Source of the DNA: Chromera velia | Taxonomy: Eukaryota > Sar > Chromeraceae | Direction: 5' to 3' | Assembly (NCBI GenBank): GCA_018398765.1 | Contig: JAHBMJ010000605.1 | Span: 1-44,142 of the forward strand | Length of the DNA stretch: 44,142 nucleotides | Part shown: in pieces, positions 22,357 to 32,296 of the stretch | How the letters are laid out: each line of letters begins with the position of its first letter | How positions within the stretch are numbered: position 1 is the stretch's first letter | The notes under the pieces: model-generated | What the model saw: the letters and a program-made list of their open reading frames with translations, nothing else | Told to the model about the DNA's origin: nothing | Database searches by the model: none | Translations under genes and position numbers: made by a program

Positions 22357-24261
22357 TCATTGCAGGAGACAAGACCCCTTTCATCGACCTGCCTCTTGTA
22401 TTCTCCCTCCCCCTCCCCCTTCCCATTGTCCTCCCTAGACCAACCCCCTCCCGAGTGCCACCATCAGAAGTGAGAACAAAACGGAGGAAAGACTCAATAC
22501 CCTTCGAAACAACATTCCATGCACCAGTGTTAGGCCATAATTTGGCCTTGGAAGAAAAGTGAGGAGGAAGAGAGAAGAAAGATCTAAGAGAGGAAGACGC
22601 AGACAGTAGATAACACACATGACCATCAAGCAAAGGAAGATCAAATAATTCCGCAATCTCTCTACAACGACACGATGATCCACAAGAAGAACATTCACCC
22701 CCTCCTCCTTCCCCACAAATCCCATATGTATTGTCTAAAATCTGTTGAAGATCAGTCAGCTTAGTGGGGAGAAGGCAAAGCCTCACGTTTGATAATGGAG
22801 ACACAGTTTTCCTTATCTCCTCAAACATGGCAAAATAAAAAGATCGGAAAAAAGACAAGTCAGCGAGGGGCACCCGAATCGTAATCAGCTCCCCTCTGAG
22901 CAAAGTCGCTGCTGACCAGCCATTCAACTTGCACATTCGTCTCACATTCAAGTCAAAAGTTGCCTTCCCTCCCCCAAGAATCCCGCCCCTGGGCACCATG
23001 CACATACATGCACTCAAATCATTCTTTGTCGCATCAAATGAACGAAGAGGCGAATCGGGAAGGACCTTCTTGAACAATGCAGTCAGCAATCGTGCACGAA
23101 AAAGAGAAAATTTAATCACGTCCCCTTCCCCTCTCTTCGCCCCTACACCCTCTTCGCCAGTGACCCTGTAGAGGAAAAGGGAGCGAGATTGGAAAATGCC
23201 CCCTCTATCAACTCTTCCCGCCAACTTCGACATGTGAACAGAAGATTCAAGTCTCTTTCTCAGACTTGAGACCCTGTCACTACACCTGTACGCAATTGAG
23301 CGAACATCCCTTTTATTAGGGTCCCTCAGATTACGCACCAGGTCATTCTTGAATCTCCTCAACACACCAACTGTATTCCATGTAGGTTTGTATGCACGAC
23401 TACATAAGTATTCCATCATGCGCAAATTTATCGGACCACCCTCAATCTTTGCAATAGGAAGGATAACAAAGAGGCCGTATCTGGAAGCATCAGCAGACAG
23501 AACAGAATAGAAGCGATGTGCATACCCATGACCCGTCTTATTACATTTCTTCCCAACGTGACATGGTTTTAATGCACTCGTGAGGTGCTGAAAGAACCGA
23601 TTGAGCGCCCTACCAACGGTACTTCTAATATAAAAGCCTCTCTTCCATCGTGACCAAATCAAATATATTACTCCCTTGTCCCACCATGATGCATCCTCTC
23701 CCACCCCAGTACAAGCATCCTTGACCTCTCTCAAAAAGGAAGAGTATTTCGTATCAGACAGACCCAACCATGTAGAAGCAGCCAGCGAATGGGAATATAC
23801 AAGTCTCTTCAAACATTTCTGACCAAACCCTCTCTTAAAGACAGTCCGAAGCTTGCAAGAAGGATTCATCACATCCTAGGGGACGCAGGCATAACATGGA
23901 GAGTGTATGAAGGTGGCTGTGTTGTCTGAATGACAAGAACCGTCGTCAACGGGCAATCGCATCTGTGAATCTCTGATGCGCAAACAGGACAGGCTTGAAC
24001 TGCGTGCACATGGAGGGATGCAACAAACATCCGCACCCCAGCCAATCTGAGGGAAAGACGATCAAGGTCAGACTCCACTTTCTCTCTGACACTTTCCCTA
24101 CCAAAACCCCTTCCATTCCCTGTATCCTTCTCAATCACTCCAACCAGTTCCCTCACTTTCTCATGCAATTCATCAGACAAAGACAACAAAAAAGAAGAAT
24201 CAAAATTAATTTGAACATTCAACTGACCACTGTTCCTCCCGATATGCTCTTGAATCCCTAG
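22226..24261 (-). pseudogene. GIY-YIG-like endonuclease region, copy 1
   Basis: This starts right after an in-frame TGA (24264-24262). The first piece (to 23869) has a Cys/His cluster (ACPVCASEIHRCDC). A frameshift near 23870 then moves to the next frame. The GIY-YIG-like core is at about 23671-23363: VIYLIW, then FYIRSTVGRALNRFFQH and MMEYLCSRAYKPTWN. The usual Tyr, Tyr, Arg, His, Glu and Asn positions are present, but Gly of YIG is Arg; the divergent copy 3 has YLG. About 380 residues of linker follow, with a Cys-rich patch (CSSCGSSCRC) and an Arg/Gly-rich tail. The domain would nick target DNA to prime reverse transcription. Copy 3 shows the 23870 frameshift is damage. Confidence 0.65.
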
Positions 24262-24264
24262 TCA
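24256..24264 (-). promoter_or_regulatory. Candidate UGA-CUA-G stop readthrough site, copy 1
   Basis: On the minus strand the in-frame sequence is GAG-TGA-CTA-GGG, and the same frame stays open for another 350 nt into the endonuclease region. UGA followed by CUA(G) is the best-known leaky stop context in eukaryotes. Copy 3 has the same TGACTAGG in the same frame at the equivalent point (43446-43453), although the flanking linker residues differ completely. Confidence 0.5.
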
Positions 24265-25879
24265 CTCAAGTCCCACCTGGCGACCTCCCATTCCCTTCCC
24301 CCCCCCTCCCTCCTTCTCCTGTTGTAGACAGAGAGCCTCAACCCTCTTCTTCTGTATGATGAAAGCATAAACGAGTTCCAGAAGGTCACAGCCCTCCAGA
24401 TCCCCGTCCACTGCACTGTCCCTCAGTGCTGAGATCATCTCTCTCCTCACCTAGCCCCTCCGTGTTTCACTGCACATGACAGACACCATCAGTCTGGCAT
24501 CATCCATACATTTTTGCCAGAGTTTCCCCCCCAGACCTCCATTCTTCGGTTGTCGATACACCGGAAGGTCGACCAGTGTCTCATATGCGATCCTCCCACC
24601 TACCATCGGCACATTTGGGGGGAAGATTTGCATTTCATTCATTGTGGGCCTGTCCCTCCCGGCAGACGACGGTCTGAAGGGCGTCACAGCTCTCTTTCAC
24701 ATTTGCTGACCCTCCCCCTCTCTCTCCCCCATAGATCTTGGAGTCACAAACCCCGAGTCTGTGTTTCCTTGCTTCCCCTCCGAGGAATGCGTTACCTGCC
24801 TCACTCGCTTAGGTGACCCTGCCCCTGTCTGCCTACTAAAGCTATCCTGCATCCCTCCCCCCCCCCACCCCGTTCACCCCTGTATTACCGTTCACTCTCG
24901 GCCTTCCGTTAGGCACCATCAGACTAATTCCCCCATCCCCCTTCTTCCCATCATTCATCCCTCTATTCACCATTCCACTCCCCCCAGTCTGGCGTACATC
25001 CACCCCTGTGTTCGAAATCCCCTTCTCTGTCACCCCAGCGCCATCTACATCTACATCCTTAACTGTGATCCCCCCTGATTGGATGTCACAGGTCGGGTAC
25101 ATAGAGTGTTTCCCACCCATTGGCCCACTCCCCCCTCCTCTCCGAGTTTTCTTCATCTCTCCCTGAAGACGAACAACCCGCCCATGAATTTCCATGACTC
25201 CATGCTCTTTCACCATCTCCGCCACTGAGCACAACATCTCACTCGCCACATCTACCTGTGCCCCCGCTCTGGCAGCTATATGTTCAGTGGCCAGGTGTGC
25301 ATCAATGTATGCAGCCCCCTCGCTTCTCACTTTGTTCGTCAGCCTTCAGTTATATTCTCTGTATTCCATTCCCTTCTGCATCATCATATACTCCCTTCTG
25401 GATTTTGTGAACACCCCGTCGAGCGGCATCTGAAGCATTAGCATCAATACCCCCTCTACCATCTCATCACACGCTTCCTTCACCTCCATCATTCCAATAT
25501 GTGCCTTTTCGTTTATCTCTCCCCCTTTCTTCATTTTCCTCGACGGCACGATCAGTCTATCGTATGCCTGTTTATTTATTACCTCCACCTTTATAGAGGA
25601 CTCGAGGGCATCTTTGTTCATGGCTTTCAAATTCGCAGCGTCTGCCACCCTCATCTTCACCAGGACCCATTCTGTCATTCCCGTCTTCTCTGTGTCGAAC
25701 GTATGGACGATGACTTCGTCCGCCTTCAGCTCATGACCCGGCAAATATGGTTTCATAACCATTCTATCAGGGAACCTCTTCCTTAGCTCAATCATTCTCC
25801 CCGTATCTGGAAGCGCCTCTTCCACTTCCATCTGACCAAGCCGTTCTTTCACTGACTTGTACATCTCTGAGTCCCTCAA
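24262..25879 (-). pseudogene. First coding region (gag-like) of copy 1
   Basis: There are four open pieces: 25879-25346, 25330-24842 (same frame, split by a TGA), 24687-24451 and 24450-24262 (both in another frame, split by a TAG). The first two are helical, Met/Glu/Lys-rich, then Gly-rich. The last two contain LVDLPVYRQPKNGGLGG and LRDSAVDGDLEG. Copy 3 matches them (LVDLPMYRQPRNGGLGG, LRDCSVEGDLDS) and has sense codons at these stops, so this was one long ORF. The frame jump falls at a homopolymer (about 24852-24864), which fits slippage damage. The function is unknown; by position it is ORF1/gag-like. It ends at a UGA followed by CUA. Confidence 0.55.
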
Positions 25880-26001
25880 GTGCCTACGAATCAGTTTACA
25901 GGGACAGCAAAGAGACTGGTCTCAGGACTTCAGTGCATGCACGTGACGGTCTATAGAATTCCAAGGTTCAAGGCAAGGAGCCAACCCGGAAAAAGAATCT
26001 A

Positions 26002-27628
26002 TAAAGAAGATTCTAGGAAATTGAAAGTCTCTTCTAACAGCTGAGATCCTATGTTGTCTGTGCACAAATATGTCGGTAGGAGCACACGGTCAATCTACCA
26101 TAATCCAGTACAATCCAACAGGCTGCTGTCTGATTCAATTGGAATTTATCGAATACATGCTAATTACACGACATACAAAAAATGTATGCATGCGAAAAAC
26201 CATCGGAGACTGACGCTTCGCATACACACCGAGCTAAACATTAATAGCTCGGAATCAGCATGCCAATTAATCGCAGTATTACATCAATCCTTGCAAGTTG
26301 ATGGATAGACCGTAGGCATGATTAGAGAACACACGTAGTGTCCCGCGCGCGACGCCCCTCCGTATCCATACCGCTGTCTTTTGTCTATCGCTGACGGTTC
26401 TCAGGTGCACTTGCGGAAGTAAACGACAACAAAAGGCCGTAACGTTAAAAATCAGTCATATGTAGATTATTTTAGAACAAAACAAAGAAAGGACAAACGC
26501 GCCTTCCAAAGAGAACGAAGACCATCATCACCAGTCTGACGGACTGCAGACATGAATAAATCAAGCAAAAATGAAACAGGCCATCTCAAAATATACAACT
26601 CCAAAAACAGAAAAGTAAGTTTGTCAACCAGAACAACCGCAAATGCATTACAAGAAAGAAGTGTCCGGATAAGATGAGAGGATATTAGGCCCTTCTTGGC
26701 CGAAACAGAAGGAACACAGGAGAAAGCATGCATCAGACGCACTCTACGAAGTGAAGGTAGGTTAGGAAAAGACGACCATCCTCCAGAAATGGGCAACAGA
26801 GAAAAAGCAACCAAATCACGAAAGAAATTAAAAAGAACATCACGGTTAGGATTAATAGCAGCAAAAAGCAAAATCGAAGGAGATTCCGGCAAAGAGAAAA
26901 GATATAGACCAAGCACCGTAGATCCCTTCTAACGCTCTAAAATGCATGTAGGACTGTAGAAGTCTTCCTCAAGTAACTTTTCCATCATGGGGTCATCCGG
27001 CATGTCACTCATACCACAGTCAGACCTAAAAACAATTGTTCTATCGTCCATGTATCTCCTTGCCATCCATTTCTCCCCCTCCCATGAAGGCTTCGATCTC
27101 ATCAATGCAACAGAGTACTCTTTCCACGCAGCAAAAAATCGGGCCCCACCAGGAGAGTATGGACTCCCTTGAGGAAAACCTTCATGCTGTTTGACCATCT
27201 TCCGTTGAACCCGAATTACATTCAAAACAAAATTAAGATTCATTATACGAGCCAGCATATCAAGAGGGCAAGAAAGTGTATTCGTATAATTGCAGTGGGA
27301 GGATAAAAAAGTAACAGGTTTTAAGTAACGTCTCCGAGAATACCACTTCTCACCCTCTCCCGGACCCGCCTCCTTAATATAAAAAGACTTATGGATGGGC
27401 AACATAACAAAGCGATATCTAGAGGAAGAATGAATGAAATAAACAAAGTCATTCAAACAAGAAAGGAAATCAGCTCTGGGTAGACAGGGAAAAAATGCTT
27501 TGATGTCGTCCACCAGTAGACCAAGTCCACCCCAAGGCCAATACGAATTAGAAGAAACATACGAGCCACGATCTGCAAGTCTCCCAAACCCTGAATTAAA
27601 GATCCCAACCTTATCCTGAAAAGCAAAG
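26002..27628 (-). mobile_element. Copy 2: 5'-truncated retroelement, upstream partner of copy 1
   Basis: This holds RT motif A (DDIKAFFPCLPR) to the C-terminus and 3' UTR, collinear with 20191-21817 without indels. Motif B reads EGFPQGSPYSPGGARFFAA and the catalytic box RYMDDRTIVF. Unlike copy 1 it has TGG-CCT-TGG just before motif A, so its frame is open across that point. It still has the TAG at 26929-26931. The 5' truncation at 27628 joins unrelated sequence, as expected for incomplete target-primed reverse transcription. Its 3' end abuts the presumed 5' end of copy 1. Confidence 0.8.
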
Positions 27629-27656
27629 CTCTCTCTCGGTCAGAAGCTTCTCCGCC

Positions 27657-28097
27657 ATGTCTGCTCCCTCTCATTACTCTAGCGTTCCTCTTTTTAGTCT
27701 GTACTATGAAGATGGAACATATAAGGAATAACAAGTCTTTCGCGAGGTTCTTGAATCAGTCCTTGCAGTATATTTGAACCGTAACTCTCGTCTCCATTCG
27801 ATCATTCTTGTCGCCGGTCAGAGAAAGGATAGACGTCCTAACACCCACTATATGCAGATTGTAAGGATAGCTTTGGACACTGCTATGGCTGCCCGTGCTC
27901 AGAATATTGATCCCATCCGCAAGAAAGACGTCATTGACTCTATCGAAAAGAAGGTTCTTGAGGACGCTCTGCGTCTTTGTCTGGATCTTCTCGCTGCGGT
28001 TCATGTCATCGAACAACAGGAGAAAGAATCGATTAAGGATTTCCGCGAGCGTTTCTACAAGCTCATTGGCAGTTACAATGCACTGGAAAGATCTTAG
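27657..28097 (+). pseudogene. Possible gag-like fragment with one in-frame stop
   Basis: The frame from ATG at 27657 to TAG at 28095 encodes about 146 residues, broken once by TAA (27729-27731) where the context suggests a former CAA or GAA. The rest is helical, with ESIKDFRERFYKLIGSYNAL near the end, which loosely resembles the ESxxxFxxRFxxL helix of LTR-retrotransposon gag proteins. I do not recognise it firmly. It starts 29 bp from the truncated end of copy 2 and may be the sequence into which that copy inserted. Confidence 0.3.
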
Positions 28098-28928
28098 GAG
28101 ATGATGACAATTATGGCCCCCTGCCAGTGCAACTTCTTAACTTAAATTTTATTAAAAATTTATAAGTTTTAAATTAAAGGCAGAAATGTGTGAAGATAGT
28201 CAAATTGGCAAAATATTTTATGTTTAAAAAGGCTTTCATTAATTTTTATGATAACTATTAACTATTATCTATATTGCTTGATTGAAACCTTAGGTTTTGT
28301 TCTGCATACCGCATATCGGTATAAAAACGTAAAAACTGTTTCTAAAAGGCTCCCGCCTGACTTGTGCATGATAAGCATAGATAATCACGCTTTAGAGCTG
28401 CCTAATCATCTCCTTTAGAAGAAGTTTTAACCTTTAAGACTCGATTGGTTTCACAGTATCACAGAGACTGATAGACGGATTCTACTATTTTGCTCCCTCT
28501 ACCCTTTAAGATTTTCCTTCTTTTTTAGTTTCCCTTTTTTTCTTCCTGCCTGAAGTTTAAGTTATAAAAAAAAGTTTTTGTACGGACCTAGGGGGACCTT
28601 AGCGGCGGGCGCAGAATCCGCTGCACATATATAAAACTTCTATATGCATGCATCTATGGTTCAGTTAGACTAAAAATAGTTAACTATTTTAACTATTACT
28701 ACCTCACCATATTTCCTAGTTAGAATAGTAACTACTTACTATTTTCACTATTTTTACAGGCGAACTGAAATACTATTTTCAAAATGAACCAGCTATTGAA
28801 ATAGTTGAAAATAGTAAACTATTTTAACTATTTTTATGTTCATATGTCTGTCTTGAAAAACTGTTACAAATGATTTTGAGTCCCCCATAGGATCGAGTGA
28901 GGGCACTGAGGCGGCTGGAACTCAGGCT
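28098..28928. other. AT-rich spacer with a small inverted-repeat element
   Basis: There is no supported gene. The stretch is AT-rich with a pyrimidine-rich patch (28495-28550) and a foldback, MITE-like unit at 28671-28836. Confidence 0.55.
28671..28836. mobile_element. MITE-like 166-bp inverted-repeat element
   Basis: The left end begins taaaaatagtta and the right end is its exact 12-bp reverse complement. Next to each end lie further actatttta-type blocks, so the ends pair imperfectly over about 25 bp. The interior is AT-rich and non-coding. No clear target duplication is visible, and AT-rich sequence makes chance pairing easier. Confidence 0.45.
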
Positions 28929-29285
28929 CTAGTCATCGTCAGAATCAGCCTTCTTTGCATCGCCGGACTCGGAGTCTGGCTCGTCCTCGTCTAAGCCGAA
29001 AGGATTAGGATTCGACGGCTTTTCCCCGATCGCGGCTCGCCACTTTTGCCTCTTCCTCCCCTTCTTCTTCTGCGTCTTCCTGCTCGAACACACCGATTCT
29101 GGCAAAGCAGTCTTTAGTGTATTCGGCAGGGAATCGGAAGGGAAACACCAGCCTAGCATGGATTTTCCCCTCCTCCCTAAGCTTCTACTCGGGACTCCGC
29201 ATTCAGTCGCTCTGATGAACTCCTTTTCTGAAACTCCGGTCTCCCCCCAAACATATACTCCACCAGATCCATCAGAGTCTGCTTT
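28929..29285 (-). CDS. Possible terminal exon with acidic C-terminus
   Basis: A minus-strand frame open from about 29285 (VYVWGETGVSEKEFIRATE) continues to the TAG at 28929. It has a Lys/Arg-rich segment (KTQKKKGRKRQKWRAAIG), then NPNPFGLDEDEPDSESGD and a final DSDDD. A basic stretch followed by an acidic tail is common at the C-termini of nuclear proteins. The upstream part overlaps a Cys-rich repeat read on the other strand, so the left limit of the exon is uncertain. A later Met at 29159 gives the shortest version (76 residues). I do not recognise the family. Confidence 0.35.
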   Translation of the reverse strand, partial: KADSDGSGGVYVWGETGVSEKEFIRATECGVPSRSLGRRGKSMLGWCFPSDSLPNTLKTALPESVCSSRKTQKKKGRKRQKWRAAIGEKPSNPNPFGLDEDEPDSESGDAKKADSDDD

Positions 29286-29653
29286 CTGTCAGCACGAGGG
29301 CCCGTCTTATAAAAGAAAATATTTGCCTTGCTGTTGTGTGGATGGGAAGAAAGGAAAAGAAAGAGAGACATCGAGTTGGGGGAGGATACACTCACTGCTT
29401 GTGCTGTGGAACTGATGATGAGTCTGCTTTTGGTCAGCAAGAGGGCCCGTCTCACAAAAGAAAATGTTTGCCTTGCTGTTGTTTGGATGGGAAGAGAAGA
29501 AATTTAAAGAAAGAGAGACGTCGAGTTAGGGGAGGATACACTCACTGCATGTGCTGTGGAACTGATGATGAGTCTGCTTTCGGTCAGCACGAGGGCCCAT
29601 CTCACAAAGGAAAATGTTTGTATGCACGGCGCGTTAGGCGTAACGCCGGATAA
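29267..29653 (+). repeat. Tandem repeat of about 150 bp encoding a Cys-rich module
   Basis: Two full units and one partial unit begin agtctgctttnggtcagca at about 29275, 29425 and 29574. On the plus strand units two and three read in one frame (29336-29653, 105 residues): GGYTHCLCCGTDDESAFGQ, EGPSHKRKCLPCCCLDGK, then GGYTHCMCCGTDDESAFGQ and a truncated third copy. A His-Cys-x-Cys-Cys and a Cys-x2-Cys-Cys-Cys cluster per unit suggests metal binding. The first unit is out of frame with the others. It could be a fragment of a repeat protein or a non-coding satellite. Confidence 0.5.
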
Positions 29654-30024
29654 CCCTGAAGCCCACATATCAAACAAGTACAGTTATACAAACAAAAAAA
29701 AAGTAAGCAATCAGCAAGCAACTGTTTCAAGCAAAAAAACCTAAGACTTTAAATTTAGCCTGTCTAACCCGCACCCTGACTGCAGTCAACACAACAAGGT
29801 ACTCTTTGCCAGCTTACCCCCCACTCTCTGCACAAGCGGGAGCACGCCTGGCACTCCGCCTTCTCACCCGTAACGCTTGGGCAAATGAATGCTTCTGCCT
29901 GTTCCAGATTCAAACACAGAGGCTATGGTCGGACCCAAGAGTCCCAACGAGACCCGGGGCGGCGGGGAGAAATCATCACTCGCAGACTCTGCAATTTGCA
30001 TGCACCACCGATGATTGCAGCGAT
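29654..30024. other. Short spacer, no gene seen
   Basis: This lies 3' of the LRR gene on the opposite strand. It includes a gc-rich near-palindrome (cgcgttaggcgtaacgcc, 29628-29645) just left of it and a poly-A tract (29692-29702). No domain is visible in any frame. Confidence 0.5.
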
Positions 30025-31923
30025 CTAAGGAACCTGATAAACCGCCCCCGGAGAGATGTTCACTGACTCCAGACTCTGGCCCCCTCCGATCGCTTCTGCT
30101 GCCTCTTGGAACAGCACGCGTATAGAGGGCGTGTGTTCTTTCAAAGACAGGTCTCTCAGTTTCGGTGTCCGACAAATGGCAACAACCTCCTCTGACCCAC
30201 ACACCACACCATCTAAAGTCAGTTCTTCCAGGGCCCTGCATTCACCAATTGACTTGGCTGCCTCTAAAGAGAGCCTCATCGAGTACCCCACCACCGACTC
30301 CTCTATCTCCAACTTCCTCAGCTTGGGAGCCCGACAAATGGCGGCAATCTGCAAAGACCCACAACGAGGACCACGATCATGCCGGATCTCTCCCTCCCCC
30401 CCCCACTCCCCCTTATATCCAGTCAATGACACTACCTCCAGGCTCGCACCCAGACCCAGAGACTCAGCAGCTTCGAGAGAAAGGGACCCGTGCACGCCAT
30501 ACGTCTCTTTCAACGTCACTTCTTTCAACGCAGGCGCAGAGCACAACGCAGTGACTACCGCCGAGCCGAGAGAATTCACCTTATCAGAAAGCTGCAAATC
30601 GATACTCTCCAACACGTGCCATGGACTCCCTCCCTTCACAACACCCCCCCAGGCAGTGGTTTTCTCAGGCATATGATCCCGTGCACCCTCTGATGAGTCA
30701 GGTGTCCTCTTCCTAAAACTGCAGTGGAGATACTTCAAAGCGGGTGCTCTGCTTACAGCAGCCAAGCACGAGGAATCTAGCTCTACTCTGGGGAGCCATA
30801 ATCTTTCGAGAGTTGGACTGCTGCCAATTGCTTCGGTAGCTGCTTGCGGAATCGGCCCTCGGAGTCCCCCCAGCAGCCCGACGAATTTCAATCGGGGCAG
30901 TCGGAGGAACCGGACGATTCCCGGTTCCTCCCCAGTCCCACTCGCACCGTCATCTCTCCAGCCTGTGTCATGACATAGGGAGGCAGTGAAGTCCTCGAGC
31001 TTTATCGCGTTAGACAGAGCCTGTAGACCTCCGTCGGACACGTGCAATCCGTCTCCGTCCAGAGAGAAGGGACTGTCCGTCTTGAAGTCAATCACACGAA
31101 TCTTTGGGCAACGCTGACCGAGCATCACACACAGGTCGTCCCCCCCTGCCCCCTTATAAGCCCCATGAATGTGTATTTCCTCCAAAGCTGGGGAAGCAAG
31201 CGCACGCACTACTTCCTCTTTATACAGCAAATTCCGATCGTATTTTCTCACATGAGCACGCAAAGACCTGACAGACAGCTGCTTGAGCTTCTTCGCAATC
31301 CTTACTTGCTTAAAGACTCCGAAACGCAAGGAGAAGTGCATAACGAGCTCAGGCCAGAGCTCGCGGAGCTTCCGTACGCTCTCTGTAGTGGAGACTGAAA
31401 GGGTCTGCAGCCACGCCAGGTGCGGCAGCGCCCGGTGAAGGGCTGAAAGGTGAGTAGGGGAAAATTTCAAATCCTCCGCGTCGGACAGGAAAAGCCAATC
31501 GTCATCGAGGCCTGCCTGACTCAAGCACAGCTCTCTCAGATATAGAAGGTGGCAGCCTTCAAGAATATCAACAAAAGACTTCATTTGAAGCTCCATACCC
31601 GCATCAGGGTCTTGATCAGACTCGACGTTGGGGTCCTTCTGCTCTGCGTCCGAGAAGACTACACACAACTTCGACAATCCCTTAGAAAACCTTTGCAGAA
31701 GCCCTCTGCACCCCCGGATAGAGTCAATAGAGCCAGTCGGGAGCTTCAGATTGAAACACCTCAGTGACTGGTTCAGAAGCGAAAAGACATGCTTATTGGA
31801 AGTGCATAGCTCTACCACGTCCTTTGATGACAGGAAGCGAGGAAGGGCCTCATTGGAGTTGGCACCGAAAAGAACTGCGGAGTGTTTGAGCTCAAAATCA
31901 CCATAAGAAATCGAGTTAATCAT
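30025..31923 (-). CDS. Leucine-rich-repeat protein, single exon, F-box-like N-terminus
   Basis: An intact 632-residue ORF runs without stop or frameshift. Residues 28-50 (LPRFLSSKDVVELCTSNKHVF) look like an F-box helix pair, though weakly. From about residue 130 onward there are irregular leucine-rich repeats of 25-35 residues (LRELCLSQAGL, LKQLSVRSL, LEEIHIHGAY, LERLWLPRVEL, LKEVTLKETYG, LRKLEIEESVV, LEELTLDGVV, LRDLSLKEH). Several carry the AICRxPKLR or AAxAIGxxxxLE spacing typical of cysteine-containing or RNI-like LRRs. There is no signal peptide or membrane helix, so it is probably intracellular. If the F-box is real it would be a substrate adaptor for an SCF ubiquitin ligase; otherwise a scaffold. 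It is the only long uninterrupted ORF in this half of the window. Confidence 0.75.
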   Translation of the reverse strand: MINSISYGDFELKHSAVLFGANSNEALPRFLSSKDVVELCTSNKHVFSLLNQSLRCFNLKLPTGSIDSIRGCRGLLQRFSKGLSKLCVVFSDAEQKDPNVESDQDPDAGMELQMKSFVDILEGCHLLYLRELCLSQAGLDDDWLFLSDAEDLKFSPTHLSALHRALPHLAWLQTLSVSTTESVRKLRELWPELVMHFSLRFGVFKQVRIAKKLKQLSVRSLRAHVRKYDRNLLYKEEVVRALASPALEEIHIHGAYKGAGGDDLCVMLGQRCPKIRVIDFKTDSPFSLDGDGLHVSDGGLQALSNAIKLEDFTASLCHDTGWRDDGASGTGEEPGIVRFLRLPRLKFVGLLGGLRGPIPQAATEAIGSSPTLERLWLPRVELDSSCLAAVSRAPALKYLHCSFRKRTPDSSEGARDHMPEKTTAWGGVVKGGSPWHVLESIDLQLSDKVNSLGSAVVTALCSAPALKEVTLKETYGVHGSLSLEAAESLGLGASLEVVSLTGYKGEWGGEGEIRHDRGPRCGSLQIAAICRAPKLRKLEIEESVVGYSMRLSLEAAKSIGECRALEELTLDGVVCGSEEVVAICRTPKLRDLSLKEHTPSIRVLFQEAAEAIGGGQSLESVNISPGAVYQVP

Positions 31924-32296
31924 GTCACAGCTTCGGTGCTTGAGATGACAGGAGAGCGGTCAGATGCGAGTCTGAAAGAATCAACACAGTTAAAAAAAGG
32001 TCAGACATGGGAGATCTTGAGTAACAGACTGTTGTCCTTAGTCACCGAGTGAAATGTTTTGATATTTGCTGACGGGGGTCAACTTGATGATCACTACTCA
32101 AGAGTGTTGAGTTGAAGAATCGTCCGGAACACCATGGAAGGGGAATGTGGATCGATGTCATAGAATCGTGTCCCATGAATCTATATATATATATATATAT
32201 ATACATGGATTCGATCGATCGTGCTTTCAGATACATGGCCGGAAATTTGATTTGTGTGACCTGTCGCGCAATGATACGCGCATCGGCCCATGGCCA
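31924..32296. other. Upstream region of the LRR gene
   Basis: No gene is seen. There is an alternating ta run at about 32180-32202, producing a small ORF of Tyr/Ile repeats. The promoter of the LRR gene should lie here; no motif is clear. Confidence 0.5.

Larger units (their letters stand above)
20191..26001 (-). mobile_element. Permuted Penelope-like retroelement, copy 1 (near full length)
   Basis: Minus-strand order: first coding region (25879 to about 24265), endonuclease region (24261-22226), RT region (about 22356-20656), 3' UTR (20655-20191). A GIY-YIG-like module lies N-terminal to a YMDD RT. Classical Penelope elements have RT first; the reverse order is known in the Chlamys/Naiad clade of Penelope-like elements. 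The 3' 1,627 bp (20191-21817) is repeated at 26002-27628, so a 5'-truncated copy sits head-to-tail upstream, the pseudo-LTR arrangement usual for Penelope elements. The coding regions carry several stops and frameshifts, so this copy is probably dead. The 5' boundary is inferred from the junction with copy 2. Confidence 0.75.

Noticed and set aside
26002-27628. True LTR of an LTR retrotransposon
   Set aside because: The repeat contains RT coding sequence and lacks TG...CA ends, so it is a truncated tandem copy rather than a regulatory LTR.
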